NCBI GenBank assembly: GCA_007449985.2
Contig: VIIQ02000025.1
Coordinates: forward strand, 248,001 to 312,000
Direction: 5' to 3'
DNA from: Desmodesmus armatus
Taxonomy: Eukaryota > Chlorophyta > Chlorophyceae > Sphaeropleales > Scenedesmaceae
DNA: 64,000 nucleotides
In this document: positions 22,801 to 35,471 of the stretch, in pieces
How positions within the stretch are numbered: position 1 is the stretch's first letter
How the letters are laid out: every line of letters starts with the position of its first letter
Position numbers and translations under genes: made by a program
Notes under the pieces: generated by a model
Told to the model about the DNA's origin: nothing
Database searches by the model: none
What the model saw: only the letters and a program-made list of their open reading frames with translations

Positions 22801-25800
22801 CATGCCTGGTTCCAAGCAGGCCTAGCACCCCAGTGATAGCCGACGGCCCTCATGCGCTGACATGATGTTGGGGGTTGCAAAAGCGCTTTCTCACCTTGCC
22901 GTCTCGTGCAATGCTGGCAAAGCAGCAGGCCTCCCTGGGCATGTTTGACCCAGCTGCCGCAGCTGCCATGGCCGTCGACCCCAACGTCAGGCTACGCAGC
23001 ATCGACTGTCAGCACAAGGGACAGTACAAAAGCAGACACCCAGACATTGGAGCATTTGCATGCCTTTGAGGAGCTGCGCACAGGTGTGTTGCATTGGAGC
23101 ATGGTGTGCCCCTGTACCGCAACCCACCTGACAGTACATCAGCTGCTTGCATAGCACTCATTGTCAGTAAGTTGGACCAGCAGAGTTGCCAGCGCAAGAA
23201 CCTCCCAGGCCCCCAACTGCCAGCAACTGTCACCAACTGCCGCCAGCCCCTCACCTGTGCGCTGGTGCCTGCGCTGTTGGCCCTGATGGAGAACACCTTG
23301 CCAGACCTGTCCAGCTCTATGCCTGGCAGCCAGCATATGTCACACACCGTGGTGGTGTGGGAGTGCTCAACTGACGACAGGTACCTGAGGCAAACACACA
23401 CCGGTGCTGAATGTGAGATGATGTAGGGGCAACCTTCGGCTGTCACACCCTGCCACCATGCGCAATTATTGCTGGATGTGTTTTGGTTGCACACCGTGTG
23501 TTTTGTCTGCCAACCAGAACAAATTTGCACACAAGGCTCGAGCTCACAGCACACCCCTTGCCCGACAGCACATTGTGCACATTGTCTGCACCCCCAGCAG
23601 CAACCCCACTCACTTGTGCCGTATCACAGGTGTGATCGCCTCCGCCTCGCCCCCATCATCCCACGCCCCCGCACTGCTGCTGCTCTTGCCACCCGCCCTG
23701 CTGCCTGAACCACCGCCCCCTGCACCTCCCTTGCTGCCCGCATTGCTGCCGCTGCCGCCGCCGGCTGTTGCTGCTGCTGTGCTGCTGGTGTCCCAGAGGA
23801 CGATCTGGCCGTTGTAGCAGCCACCGACGATGATGTCGGGGTTGAGTGGGTTGTACTGGAAGGTGGTCACCTCGTGGGGGCTCTCCAGAACATACCTGTG
23901 GGATCATGGAAGCACAGCAGCACAATGCAGCAGTTTGTGGCAGTTCCAAAATGCCCCAGCTTCACACAGCATGGCTAACTGTTTACTGCGTTGCTGCACG
24001 ACCAGGCAAGCATGCCTGGCAGTTGCAGACCCAGAAGGTGACAGCAAGTGTATGGGTTCCCCAAGCCACTGGCCAAGTCATAGTAAACAGACAGAAACAG
24101 GTGGGAACGAGTCACGGTGTGTGGGATTGAGGGCAAAAGGATGACTCTGGCAGGGGCCCCACTCCACTTTTCCCACGCAATATCCTGCTGAAGCTGCATG
24201 TTATGCAGCGTCGGTGCCCAACGCCAAGGTTCGCCTAAACCATCGGGCATCTCCCGCAATTCCCTTGCTCCCGTTATCCGTTCCCGCTTACTCTGGATGC
24301 ACTGGGTCCCTGAAGTTCCATATGAGTATGTGCGCAGGTGACAGCCGGCCCATGGTGGCCAGGCGCTGCGTCTGGCTGGCCAGGTCGGTGCAGGCTGCGG
24401 CCACCACGCCACGCCTGCCGGGCACCCAGCATATCGCCTTGACAACCTGCACGAGGCAGCCAGTAGTCAGAGTGCATCAGGGTTGCAGAGTGGGGACAGC
24501 GGGCTGCTGCAGTTTGCAAACAAGCAGTGTCCATCTGCAGAATGTTGCTGCTGCTGATGTACTGCCCCTATAGCTATTCCCAATTGAGTCAGTCTCTTGA
24601 CCGGGTCGTTGCATTCTGCTGCTGCATGCATCTAGGTTTCACAAGGACCCTTATCCCAGCTGTACTATCAGATGCTGCATGTACCGATAGTTGCTGCAAT
24701 CTGCCTCCTGCATCCTAGCCGGCAATTCAAGCCCAGCGCCCACCTTGTTCTTGCTGTAAGCCAGATCACTGAAGGTCTGCGCCTCCGTCAGCCCCCCTCG
24801 CTCCTGCTGGTGCCCGCCGCCGCTGCCCGCCGCCCCAGCGCCCGCGACACTCGATCGCGCCCCCGCTGCACCGCCTGCAGCGCCCCCAGCCAGCCCGTCT
24901 GGCTCCTCATCCCCTAGCTGGTCCAGGTCTGCTGTCATGATGTCTGCTATAGAGTTTTGCAGCAGCGCATCATCCAACCTGCAAGACAAGCATAACAACA
25001 CAGCGAAGCAAAGTGGCACAGCACAAGCGTCAGTCAGAGGAACATATGCATTGTGACCGGAGAGACATGATGTCATGATGTCTGCTATAGAGTTTTGCAG
25101 CAGCGCGTCATCCAGCCTGCGTGGTGGACCATACATCAACATGAACACAAATGTAGGTCACTGGGACAGATGCGGCTGCAGCCACATATACAGTCGACAG
25201 CTTTCTGAATTGGAGCAGTTAGGGAAGTCAGGCACGCTAGCAGGTTGAAGTTCCCATTCGTGGTCACCTCTGCAAGCACAATGTCTAGGCTATATGGTCT
25301 GGTCACATCCATACGTATGTATCACGGCTGTCCAGAGTGTGAGATGTCTTGTGCACATGCCCTAGAATACATACCTGGGCCGCACGGCCTCAAGGAATGC
25401 AGCAAAGCCTGGTGCAGCCATGAGGTCCTCTGCCTCCTCCTCCGGCAACGACTGCGGCACCGTCTGGCAGCAGCTGTTGCGGGGCCGCCCTCCAGTCGCC
25501 TGGGCGAGAACGAGTGAGTAATGGTGTTGGCAGAGTCAGCATGAGAGGCAGGATGAAAGCAGCACACAGACCATGCAATGGGATGCAATTGGAAGCTCGA
25601 CATCTGAAAGCAGAAGTTTTCAAGTACGGCATGACATAGTGTGACACAACCAGAAAAGGAGACGGCTGCAAAGTGACTGCAGCGTTGATCCACGGTGGTA
25701 AGGGTGTACCCGTGCCGCGCTGACCCACCTGTACAGCTGCCTCCTGCAGCACCGGGACCGCCTGTGCTGGCCTGTCCATAGTCAACCTCTTGAGGTCGTA

Positions 25801-26366
25801 TGCAGGGTCCTTGAACGGCCACACCTGCATGTTTAGGGCATCAACATGACACCACCATGAACAACGCATGCCCAGGTGTTGGCGTGCAACACCAGCGTGT
25901 TGACTGTGCGGCTAGAGAGCCACCACACTTGCTTCAGGGCAAACATGCAGAAACCTATGATGGCAGGATGCTATTTTAGTGCTTCTGCTGCTTGAAACAA
26001 TCAAGAGGGCGATGGCGAGTACGGCGGAGAGGGGGGGGGGCATGCTGTAAGGTCTACAAAGTATGTTCTCACCAGGCACCATGTGTCAGCAACACTGCAC
26101 TGCTAGAAGCCGCGCACTGGCCAAAAGTTGCTGCTGTCGACCCATGCTGCTGCTGATGATGAAGGATACATAAGAGCCTCCAGGTGGCAAGACTCACCTC
26201 CATAGTGTTGCTGGCCCACAGGTCAGAGGCAGGTGCGTCCGATAGCGAGACCGGAGCCCCAAAGGCCTTGCGCGGCCGCGTCAACAGCAGCCCGTCGCTT
26301 GCTGCACCTTGCTGCCTGCAGCACCTCCGGGCCTCGATTGCAACGGCGCGCTGCCGCTGCCGCCGC

Positions 26367-26402
<36 letters not shown>

Positions 26403-28158
26403 GCCTGGCTGCGTCTCTGCTGCCCTGGGGGGCTGAAGTGGGCTGGGTCGATGGATAGATGCCGGCTGCTTCCAGCTCAGCCTGTTGCGATGCATTGAGC
26501 CATGTCAGGGCGGCAGAATGCAAAGTACATGATGCAGTGTGTCAAGCATCGCGGGCAGAACAACACTGGCCAAGTCGGACGGAGACTAGTGCTGCCTGAG
26601 TGCAGGTGTTGCAGCCAGCCACGCACACCCGACACCTACGCTGCTCTCTCAGACACACGAAACTGCAGAGCCCCTCGACTGTAACTGCTGCCCACCTCTG
26701 TGCCCAAGTCCTGCCAGGGACGTGGCTCCCGCCGCTGCTTGCGCCGATGACTCATCCCCTGTCCGTCATTGCCCCCTGCTGCTGCCCCTCCATCTGCAGC
26801 TGCTGCGGCTGCCACTGCAGCAGCTGCTGCTGCTTCATCTGCTGCTAGCCACGCCTCTGCAGCAGCCTGCACAAGCAACAGTGCAGCAAGGAGCATGACT
26901 GACATGGGGGATGCAGCTGTTATGAAGGGCTTCAGCGATAGTGACAACTAGAAAAGCGCTGATAGCTACCTGAGAGGTGCTAATGTCTGATGATTGTGCC
27001 TGCAGGATGCTACTGGTGTCCGATGCACAGGTGTTAAGGTGCAGCTGCAGAACTGGCTTACCTGTGTCACAGCAACCTCAAAGTTGTTGCCGTCACCATA
27101 GAGGTCGTCCTCATTGAGTCGTATTAGCAGTGGGTCATAGTCTGCTGCCTGCACTGCTGCCTTGATGGGGTGGAAGTCACTGATAGCGCCTTGAAACTAC
27201 AGGCACAGCAACACACAGCGTGGCTCGGCACGGCATCGTACAGAGGTGCTGGCAGTAAAACAAGACAGCACATAACCAAGTGCCCTTGCAGCTTGTACAT
27301 GATGCTACTGGTTAAAGTACTTAGCGTGCTGCTGCTGCCTGCGGTGGGATGGGGCAGTAGCCTTCTGCGCATCACTTCCATGCTGCTGTGAAGCATGCGG
27401 ATGGGCAGTCATGCAGTAGCCAGCACAGCAAGTGGCACTTATGCTGTACTTCCCTGAAGCTCCTTGAAGATGCAGACCTGCAGGGCTGGTTTGCCCCCCC
27501 CCCCCAACAGTGTGTCCATACTGCTGGTTGCCTAGCTGAGCTTGGAACCCCCCTCCCACTGCTGGCCCACACACCTGTATGTCCGCTAGCAGCTTCTCCT
27601 TGGGCACAGCTGCCATAAGCTGCCCATCTGGCTTGTTGCTGAGCGCTGCCAACCCAAACGCGTCTGCTGTCCCACCTGTGGGCAGGCAGCACCAGCAAGC
27701 AGCAGACACTCTGGCATGGCATGCAAGCAGGTTGTGAACCCGAGGCAGCAGCCAATAACACAGCACCAGGTGGCCCTTGCTCGTAGGTGAATGGTCTACA
27801 CCAGCTTTCACTGCTTTCAAGCCACGCAGTACATACCTCGCACAAAGATGGACTTGCTGCCTGGCAGCGGCTGCTTTTTGCCATCTGCGTCCAGCTGGTA
27901 GGGGAGCGGCAGAGGCTGGCTGGGCTGACTGCCATCTTCCTGCTGTGCTGGTGTAGCTGCAGCCGCTCCAGATGCTGATGCAGCACCTTCTCCAGGGCTT
28001 ACAGCCTCACCAGCTGCTGATGGACTCGCTGCTGCTTGAGCCTGCAGCAGCTCAAACACAGGTGTTGCCACAGACCAGCGATGCGTGTGCCGCATGTGGG
28101 GCAGTGCTGGGCCATGTATGATTACCTGCTGCATCATCCCATCTTGTCCAGACTGCAT
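19836..28158 (-). CDS. IC140: Inner-arm dynein I1/f intermediate chain IC140 (DNAI3/WDR63 family)
   Basis: Nineteen exons on the minus strand: 28158-27837, 27675-27575, 27196-27062, 26866-26696, 26481-26198, 25824-25729, 25499-25375, 24978-24744, 24446-24292, 23895-23614, 23384-23255, 23005-22895, 22607-22493, 22168-22037, 21809-21630, 21434-21373, 21102-20854, 20616-20470, 20180-19836 (about 1,125 residues). Family marks are GAISDFHPIK and LYGDGNNFEV near the N-terminus, PRPWQDLG, then WD-repeat blocks MGRLSPAHILIWNF, GGCYNGQIVLWDT, ICWLPGIELDRSGKVFS, DGKVMFWDVRLDKLLKKG and GDWTFRLWHHG, then VGDAAGVLHLFELPRTLRRP and a coiled C-terminus. IC140 scaffolds the two-headed I1 dynein on axonemal doublets. 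Exon 5 is 284 nt where both flanks are phase 0, so one base seems missing. The start is uncertain; ATG 28158 keeps the frame open. Confidence 0.93.
25071..25121 (-). repeat. Echo of the 5' part of IC140 exon 8
   Basis: On the minus strand this copies the acceptor and the first 16 or so codons of exon 8 (LDDALLQNSIADIM), with two or three base changes, 138 bp upstream of the real exon. After that it diverges and reaches stops, so it is probably a decoy acceptor. Confidence 0.85.
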
Positions 28159-28541
28159 CAGCTAGCTGCTGCTGAAGGATGTTGCGCTCAGCTGGAGACC
28201 AACACGCTCATACTGCTGCTGTTGTGCTGGTACACAGGCTGCGGTGATCGGCTTGAGAAATAAGCATAAGTTACTGCAGTGATTCCTGCATGTAATCCGA
28301 TGAAGTTTGGTTGCAAAAAGAAGAGAAACAGTCAAGACACACAACTGTCACTGCTTTCAAACTTCTTGGGACCTGCAGCACTCCAAGGCAGCGGATGTGC
28401 TTCAACGTCCTTCATCGTGCCTGAACGCATCTGATCACCGCTGCGTGCGCCCCAACGTTGTTCAAATACAAAGTGCAGCTCCCGCCATCAGGCATCAACA
28501 ACAGCACCAGTGCAATTTACGGCCTGATCGGCTGCTTCAAC
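28159..28541. promoter_or_regulatory. Divergent promoter region of IC140 and B9D1
   Basis: About 383 bp separate the proposed start codons of two ciliary genes that point away from each other. If the real IC140 start lies further 5', the gap is smaller. No known ciliary promoter motif was recognised by eye. Confidence 0.55.
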
Positions 28542-30281
28542 ATGGAGAACGCCCCAGGTTTCTTCACACTCATGGCATCAGGGCAGCTGGAGTCAGCAGA
28601 GGTGTGGTGCAGCACAGCAGGAGCAGCAGCGTATTGTGCTGATGGGCCACTGCCAGTCTGGGCTCAGCCGGCCTTGCTTGCACACCGCTAATGACAGAAC
28701 GCCTATTTCCTGCACATACAGATACCTGGTTGTCAAACAGCATACTGCAAGTTTGAAGTAGTGGCTGGAGAGGACTGGCAGATTCTGGACGGCATGGACA
28801 ATGGCATCACCCAGGTTGCGCGGCAGTCCACAGGTAGGGTTGCTGCACTGTTGGCGGTCATCAGAGATAGCCTCTGGTGCTGCTGTTGACTTGATACATC
28901 GAGATCTGCTGCTGGCTCAGTTGCCAATAGGCTGTGCAACTCCCAACTTGTACTGTTGACACTCATGCCACACCTTGTCATCCTGTGCCTGTGCTGGACC
29001 GTGTCGTGCTGCAAGAATAGGACCCTGCCGGTTACTGGTCTGGAACTTCCCCTTGGATGTAACTTACAAGGCAACAAACGCCTTTGGCTGGCCCCAAGCG
29101 GTGGTCAGTGTGTACGGCGTTGATGCGCTAGGGCGGGATGTCATCCAGGGCTATGGCTGCATACACCTGCCGACGTGTGCTGGCAGGTGTGCAGCTGCAT
29201 GGGCTGGCTGTGCTTTGGTCAGCAGAATAGGATGCATGCAGAGAACCCCAGCAGCAGCTGAGGCAGCAGCAGCAGACTCTGCATCAACAATACGAGGACA
29301 GCAGCAGCCGGCATGTCATGCAGGGGACACACCCAGCAAGCCTGTACGGCAGCCGCCATGCACAATAATAGGTGCTGCGCGCAGTTTGCCTGCCCCCTGC
29401 ATTCACGCATCCAAGCAGGTCACCCTGCATGCGCTGTGCTGCACTTGCAGGTACAACCTGCGTGTGCGGCTGTACCGGCCGCGCAGTGCGTCGCTGCTGC
29501 AGACCTTCACCAGCTGGATGACAGGCATGCCAGCTGAATTCAGCGACCCAAAGTTCCCCAGCTACGGAGAGGGCAGGGAGGGTGAGTAACAGAGCACAGC
29601 AGCAGCGCACATAGACCCCATGGCAGTGGATGCCCGGCAGTGCCGCAGGCTGGTCAGCCCTGGGTGTACAGATGCGCGGCAGCAACTTGCTGAGTCAGCT
29701 GCAGCAAAGTGCACTAGCAGCATTGTGATGACCTTGCTGTTGACGCTCTGCATAGCATTTGTAGCAATGGGCATCAATACCATCATGTGTGTGCCTTTGC
29801 TTGCCTGCAGTGACGCGAGTGGTGTCCAGCGGTCATGTCAACATCCAGGTCAACATACTCACAAAGGTGAGTGGCAGGGAGGGACAGCGGCTGGGCTGTA
29901 GTTGTATTGTTTCACCTGGCTACCTGCTGCACAATCATGACAGCCACTGGGGCTCTGCCTTTCAGCGCCTACACGCCCTCGCGCAGTCTCCCGCATGATG
30001 GCAGCGTCCCTGCACGTATCTCCAGACTGTATGCTCCCTGGCCAACAAGGTTGTGAGTGGCTGTGCAGGGTGCACAATCCCTGTGTGGCGCAACACACCA
30101 TGTGCAGCTGTGACTCACCCTTATTTGCAACCTTTGTGGCACGTCCCGCTGCTTGCGCACCCTGACTTGCTGCTTGCCGTGCTGCCCTGCCGGTGCTTTG
30201 CCCTTGCAGGATATGGCTGCTTTTGGCTACAGTGACGGCAGCAGCAGGGACCAAAGCAGCAGCATGCCGGTGCAGCTATGA
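28542..30281 (+). CDS. B9D1: B9 domain-containing protein 1 (ciliary transition-zone MKS module)
   Basis: Six exons: 28542-28601, 28722-28833, 29021-29186, 29451-29581, 29811-29866, 30210-30281 (about 198 residues; human B9D1 is about 204). Phases agree throughout. Conserved stretches are [101 protein letters not shown] and LTKDMAAFGY. B9D1 pairs with B9D2 and MKS1 at the transition zone, gating membrane-protein entry to the cilium. ATG 28542 was chosen because family members begin just before this motif; the frame is open further 5' to an ATG at 28458. It is head-to-head with IC140 and converges with the OPR gene. Confidence 0.96.
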
Positions 30282-30903
30282 AACAGCAGCAGTGCAGGGG
30301 CCCTGTATGCGCGTGACAAGAGCAAGATGCAGCCGGTGGTGCGGGCAGATAATATGCGCTACTGCTTTCAGCACACACAGTGTGGCCAGGCCGCCATGGC
30401 AGTTGCAGAGCAGCCTACCACAGCAATTGTGGTACAGTGCTGAGCAGGCTGGGGCGTTTGCGCCATACTATGGCATCGGATTGTGCCCTGTTGTGCAGTG
30501 TACGGCCTTTGTCCCTCAGGCTGACTGTTGTGGGCTGCCCCTAATGAATGAGTGGATGATTCAGGCATGACTTCTTGGCAGACGACTTGTTTATTTCAGC
30601 AACCATCGACCTTTGCTTGACCTCTACATGTACATGTAACACCCTTGACGCTGGTTTTTGCCCCAGGACCTCACACATGTCACATATTGTACAGCCATTG
30701 CACTGCATGCGTGATGGTTTAACTGTCCTGCTGACAACATTGACCTTTACTTCCGCGTGTCACACCTGACAAGTGACTGACTGAGCAGCCAAAGAGTACA
30801 CCATCCAGAGGATCAAACGACAGCAAGTGTCACCCTGTGCATTACCAGCCTACCCGATAGACAAAACATGTCCACACGAAGGGAAGTGCCATACAAGCAC
30901 ACC
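30282..30903. other. Intergenic region between convergent B9D1 and OPR genes
   Basis: This holds both 3' UTRs. A TGTAA pentamer at 30635-30639 on the plus strand matches the polyadenylation signal usual in chlorophyte algae and could serve B9D1. Nothing else was recognised. Confidence 0.5.
30635..30639 (+). terminator. Candidate TGTAA polyadenylation signal for B9D1
   Basis: TGTAA is the usual green-algal polyadenylation signal. This copy lies about 350 bp after the B9D1 stop. A pentamer is expected often by chance, so this is only a candidate. Confidence 0.35.
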
Positions 30904-32747
30904 TCACTCAACAATACCAGCATCACCACTCCTGCTGCCACTACTACCCTCAACACCACTACTGCCCTCACTGCTGCCAGCCGCCTTATCAGCCGCCGCT
31001 GCCACTGCTGCCAGCCTGTACTGTGTGTTGAGCTCCCTCCAAGCCCACTCTATATGGAAGTGGTCCAACTCCTGCAGCTGCCCCCCAGCTGAGGTGCGGT
31101 CCAACTCCGACCTAAACCACGCCATCCACCTGTCCCCAGGGGTAAACCCTAGCTTGGCGAACGCACACAGCATGTTGGCCAGGTGCTGCGGCTTCACATG
31201 CTGCTGCTGCTGCTGCTGCTGTGTATGAGACACTGACCTCATTACAGCATCTGAAGCCATGTCACTTTGGTCACTGTCAAGGTCCCCATCCCTGCTGCTG
31301 CTGCTGCTGTTGCTGCTGGTGTCAGCGCTGTCAGCCCAGCCGTATGTGCTGTTCAGCTGGCCAGCCATCCAGGCATGGTGGGGTTTAGCGCCCACCTTGG
31401 CTAGGGCCCAGACCACCATGCCAAACCCTGAGACCTGGAAGGTGCCGGGTGCTGACTCAGCCCTGTCATAGAAACTGGCCAGCCAGCTGTTGTCGGGGTA
31501 GAGGCCCATTTTGGTAAGGCCGTGCAGGACGCGCACCAATGCTGACCTGTCCATGTAAGGGAGGGCAGCCTGCAGCAGCAGCAGCACAGCAGAAGCCACA
31601 CAGCTGTTGGGGCAGGGGGCAGCCTGGCCGACATTGTCACTGTTTTGCGTGGCAGTATCACCAGTGTGAGGGCATCCCTGCCTAGTTGACAACCCAGCAT
31701 GAATACACTGCCGATGAAATGCAACTAACTTTCACACTGTGTTGCGGGGAAGAGCACTGGGTGAGAGTTGGGTTTCAAAAGCGAAGTTCAGCGTCAATTT
31801 CCGAACCCCCGGGGGGGGGGGGGTGCTTACCTGTGTGGCCGTCAGCAGCACAGCAGCTGCCTGGTCCTCCGGCTGCGCCCCAAGCTTGGACAATGCCAGC
31901 ACCACACGCGACAACTCCTCAGGATCAAGCTGCTGCTGCTGCTGCTGCTGCCAGTGCATCCACTGCTGCTGCTGCTGCTGCTGCAGGGCAGTTGACGCAG
32001 CAGCAGCACTAGGGAGAGTAAGATGCTGAGTCAGCACAGACAGCGCCAGCTGTAGCCAGGCCGGCGGTGGCCGCAGGTGAGCAGCAGCCAGGCCCTTCAA
32101 GGCAGCCGTCACAAACGGCGGCTGCATTGCTGCCACTGCTGCCGCTGCTGCTGACGGCGGTTGTGACCACTGCTGCTGCTGCTGCTGCTGCAGAATGTGG
32201 TATGTGGCCTGAAACCACCCGCCGACCAGCGCTCGCTTTGCATTGACTGTGGCAAAGGGTGGTGTGCGCCAGGCCGGCATCAGCTGCAGCAGCAGTAGCA
32301 GCTGCTGGGGGCTGTAGCGAGGCGTGGCTGTGGCCAGGGTATAGAGCAGGTCACAGAGGCATCCTGTGGGGAGAGTGACCAGCAACCTGTATGTGTGACA
32401 GGGCGGAGAACGGCAGGTGAGGAGACAGCATAAAGGACAGATGTCTGAAAGCAACTCATAGAACGGATTATTGCAGTCACAGTAAGTAGGACAGGTGTCA
32501 ATCCCTGGCCAGTCTGGGTCTCAATACTCGTGTTCTTCAGTGCCTAAGTTTAGCCCCCTCTGCATATCCCTCAAGGCCCAAGCCACCGCCACCACCACCA
32601 CAACAACAACAACGTACCTGACAGCCAGCTGTGCGGCTTCCAGTGCTTCCTGACCCCCCAGCCGCCCCACACTACTGCTCAGCAGTTGAGCAAGCACCGG
32701 GTGCCAACCGTACTGCTGCTGCTGCAGCCGCCACCGCTGCTGCTGCG

Positions 32748-32788
<41 letters not shown>

Positions 32789-33295
32789 GGCCTGACTCCC
32801 CCTTCGGGACGGATCAAGCCAGCATGCTGTCCCTCTGACGGCTGCTGCTGCTGCTGCTGCTGTGGGGCAGTACCATCCACTGCTGCTGTTGCTGCTGCGC
32901 GTGCAGCTGCACGCACAGTCGCTTGCCCTAAAGCCAGCAGCTGCATTGACACATGTACTGTATCTGCTGCTGACAGGCCCAGGCCCTGGCTGCGCCTAGC
33001 TGCCCCTCCACCCAGGCATGCAGTGGCAGCAGCTGCTGCTGACTAGGCAGCGGTGACACAGCAGCACCACCAGCCGCCGCTGCCGCTGCTGCTGCTGCTG
33101 CTGTTAATGAGGAGGGAGGGTTGTGTGGGGTGCAGGACACGCAGCAGTGTTTCAGCAGCAGCCGTAGTGCCTGAGACACCACTACCAGCTGATGTTCCTG
33201 CATGCTGCCCGTGTGGCGAGCAGCCGCTGCTGCTGCTGGCAGCAATGCGCAGGCTGCTTGCTGGAACGAGTTGCCAGTGCTGTTTGCCAGACCCC

Positions 33296-33327
<32 letters not shown>

Positions 33328-33642
33328 AGAGTCACATGGGTGTGGTCATGTTGTACTGCTGCTATGATGCGTGCTGAGCTGGCAACTGCCTCCAGCAGCT
33401 GCTGCTGGTCCATGAGGGGCAGCAGCGGCGGCAGCAGCAGCAGCAGCTGCAGGGCAAGGTCACTCAAGTGACGCCGCAGCACCAAGTGCTGTTGCTGCTG
33501 GTTGTGCTGCGTAGTTGGATCCCCATGCATGGCCAGCACAGCAGCAGCAGCAGCAGCAGAAAACTCCAGCAGTTCTGCAAGGCTCCAGGCCAGTTGTGAA
33601 ACCTGCCCTGGACTCAACTGCTGCTGCTGTTGTTGTTGCTGC

Positions 33643-33674
<32 letters not shown>

Positions 33675-34822
33675 CTGCTGTTGCAGTTGCAGCTGCTGCT
33701 GCAGCGCGGCGCAGTTTGCTTGCAGCCAGCCAGGGGAGGCAGGACAGCTGCCGAGTTTGGCTGACAGCCACAGCAGCTGCAATGTGTCTGTTCCTGTTGC
33801 TGCTGGTGACACTGCAGGCGCTGCTGCAACAGCAGCAGCTTCCATCCTGTGCTGTAGGTAGTCCTGTAACCACTCCCGCAACTCCACTCTGCTGCTGCCG
33901 CTGCCGCCAACCCCCAGCAGATCCTGCTGCTGCTGCTGCTGCTGCTGTTGCTGTTGAGCCCCCCGCATGCCTGCAGATGCCCAGACCAGAGCAGCAGCAC
34001 CAGCAGGAGGCATTGTCTGCACCCTGCCTGCTGCTGCTGACAGCATAACACCCAGCAGATGCTGCAGCAGTGCCGCAACTGCTGCCAACTCCTGCTGCTG
34101 CTGCTGCTGCTGCTGCTGTAGCTGCGTGTTCGTCTGCGTCTGCGTCTGCGCCTGCGCCTGCTGCTGCTGTTGATTGTGGTGGTGTATGTGTGCCTGCTGC
34201 TGCACCTGCAGCAGCAGCTTGTAGCAGCTGGCAGCAGTGTTGACCAAGGCTTGGTCACTCAGTGAGGCCAGCTGCTGCTGCACTGCTGACACATACACTG
34301 ACAGCCAACTGCTGAATGACACCCACCCTGATTTTGCTCCCACTCCCGCTACTGCTGCTGCTGCTGCTGCTGGTGGGGTCAGTACCCTGCCAACATCAGT
34401 AGTGCTACCAGCGCCATCAGCAGCAGCAGGAAGGGCAGCAGGTCCCCACGCTGCCACCCCCCAGAGCATCATGCTGAGTTGTGCAGTGCTACAGTGCTGC
34501 AGCTGCTGCTGTGAGGACGAGAGGAAGGCAGCCACCCAGCTAGCACTGGGGACATAGCCCAGCTTACCCAGGGCCCAGGCAAGATTGCTCAGGGCTTGGG
34601 GCAGGTGCACTGGTGACCTGCTGCTGCTGCTGGAGGGACCCTGGAGAAGGGCAATATCCTCCCCCTGCTGCTCTGGTTGCGGAGTGGGTAGCGCCGTAGC
34701 TGCTGCTGCTGCTGCTGCTGCTGCTGCGGCAGCGGCGGCGGCATCGATCACATCGACAGGAGGGTGCAGCTGGAGTGTTGCTGCAGCCCATAGCATGTTG
34801 GACACCTCTTGCAAGCTGAAAC

Positions 34823-34856
<34 letters not shown>

Positions 34857-35092
34857 GGCCTTGTGCTGCTGCTGCAGGAGCCGCCCGGCTATACCCCAGT
34901 AGCAGTGCAACCAGGGTTCAGGCGGGGCGTGTCCCAATGTGGCCAAAGCCCAAAGCGAGGTGGAAAGGTCCTGCGGCCTGACCCGTGCACTGACCCAGCT
35001 GCTGCTGCTGCTTGCGCCATCATGACTACTACTGCTGCTGCTGCTGCTCTTGCTGCTGTCGCCACCCTGATTGATGCTGCTGACCTTGGTAT

Positions 35093-35147
<55 letters not shown>

Positions 35148-35412
35148 CAGTTGTTCGCCCAGGGCATGCTGCAGCTGCTGGGTTTGCAGCTCGAGCAGCT
35201 GCCCCAGCAACTCCACAGGCACCCCCTGATGCTCAGCAGCGCTCCCTCTGCTGTTGCTGCTGCTGCTGCTGAGTACGGCTAGGGCCCACAGGATGTTTGC
35301 TGTGTGACGCAACTCCAGGGCTGAGCTGTGCTGCTGCAGCAGCAGCTGGATGCAGCTCAGCACAAACTCATGCTGTGCACCAAGCACTGCTGTCGCCTGG
35401 CTTTCCTCCTGG

Positions 35413-35471
<59 letters not shown>

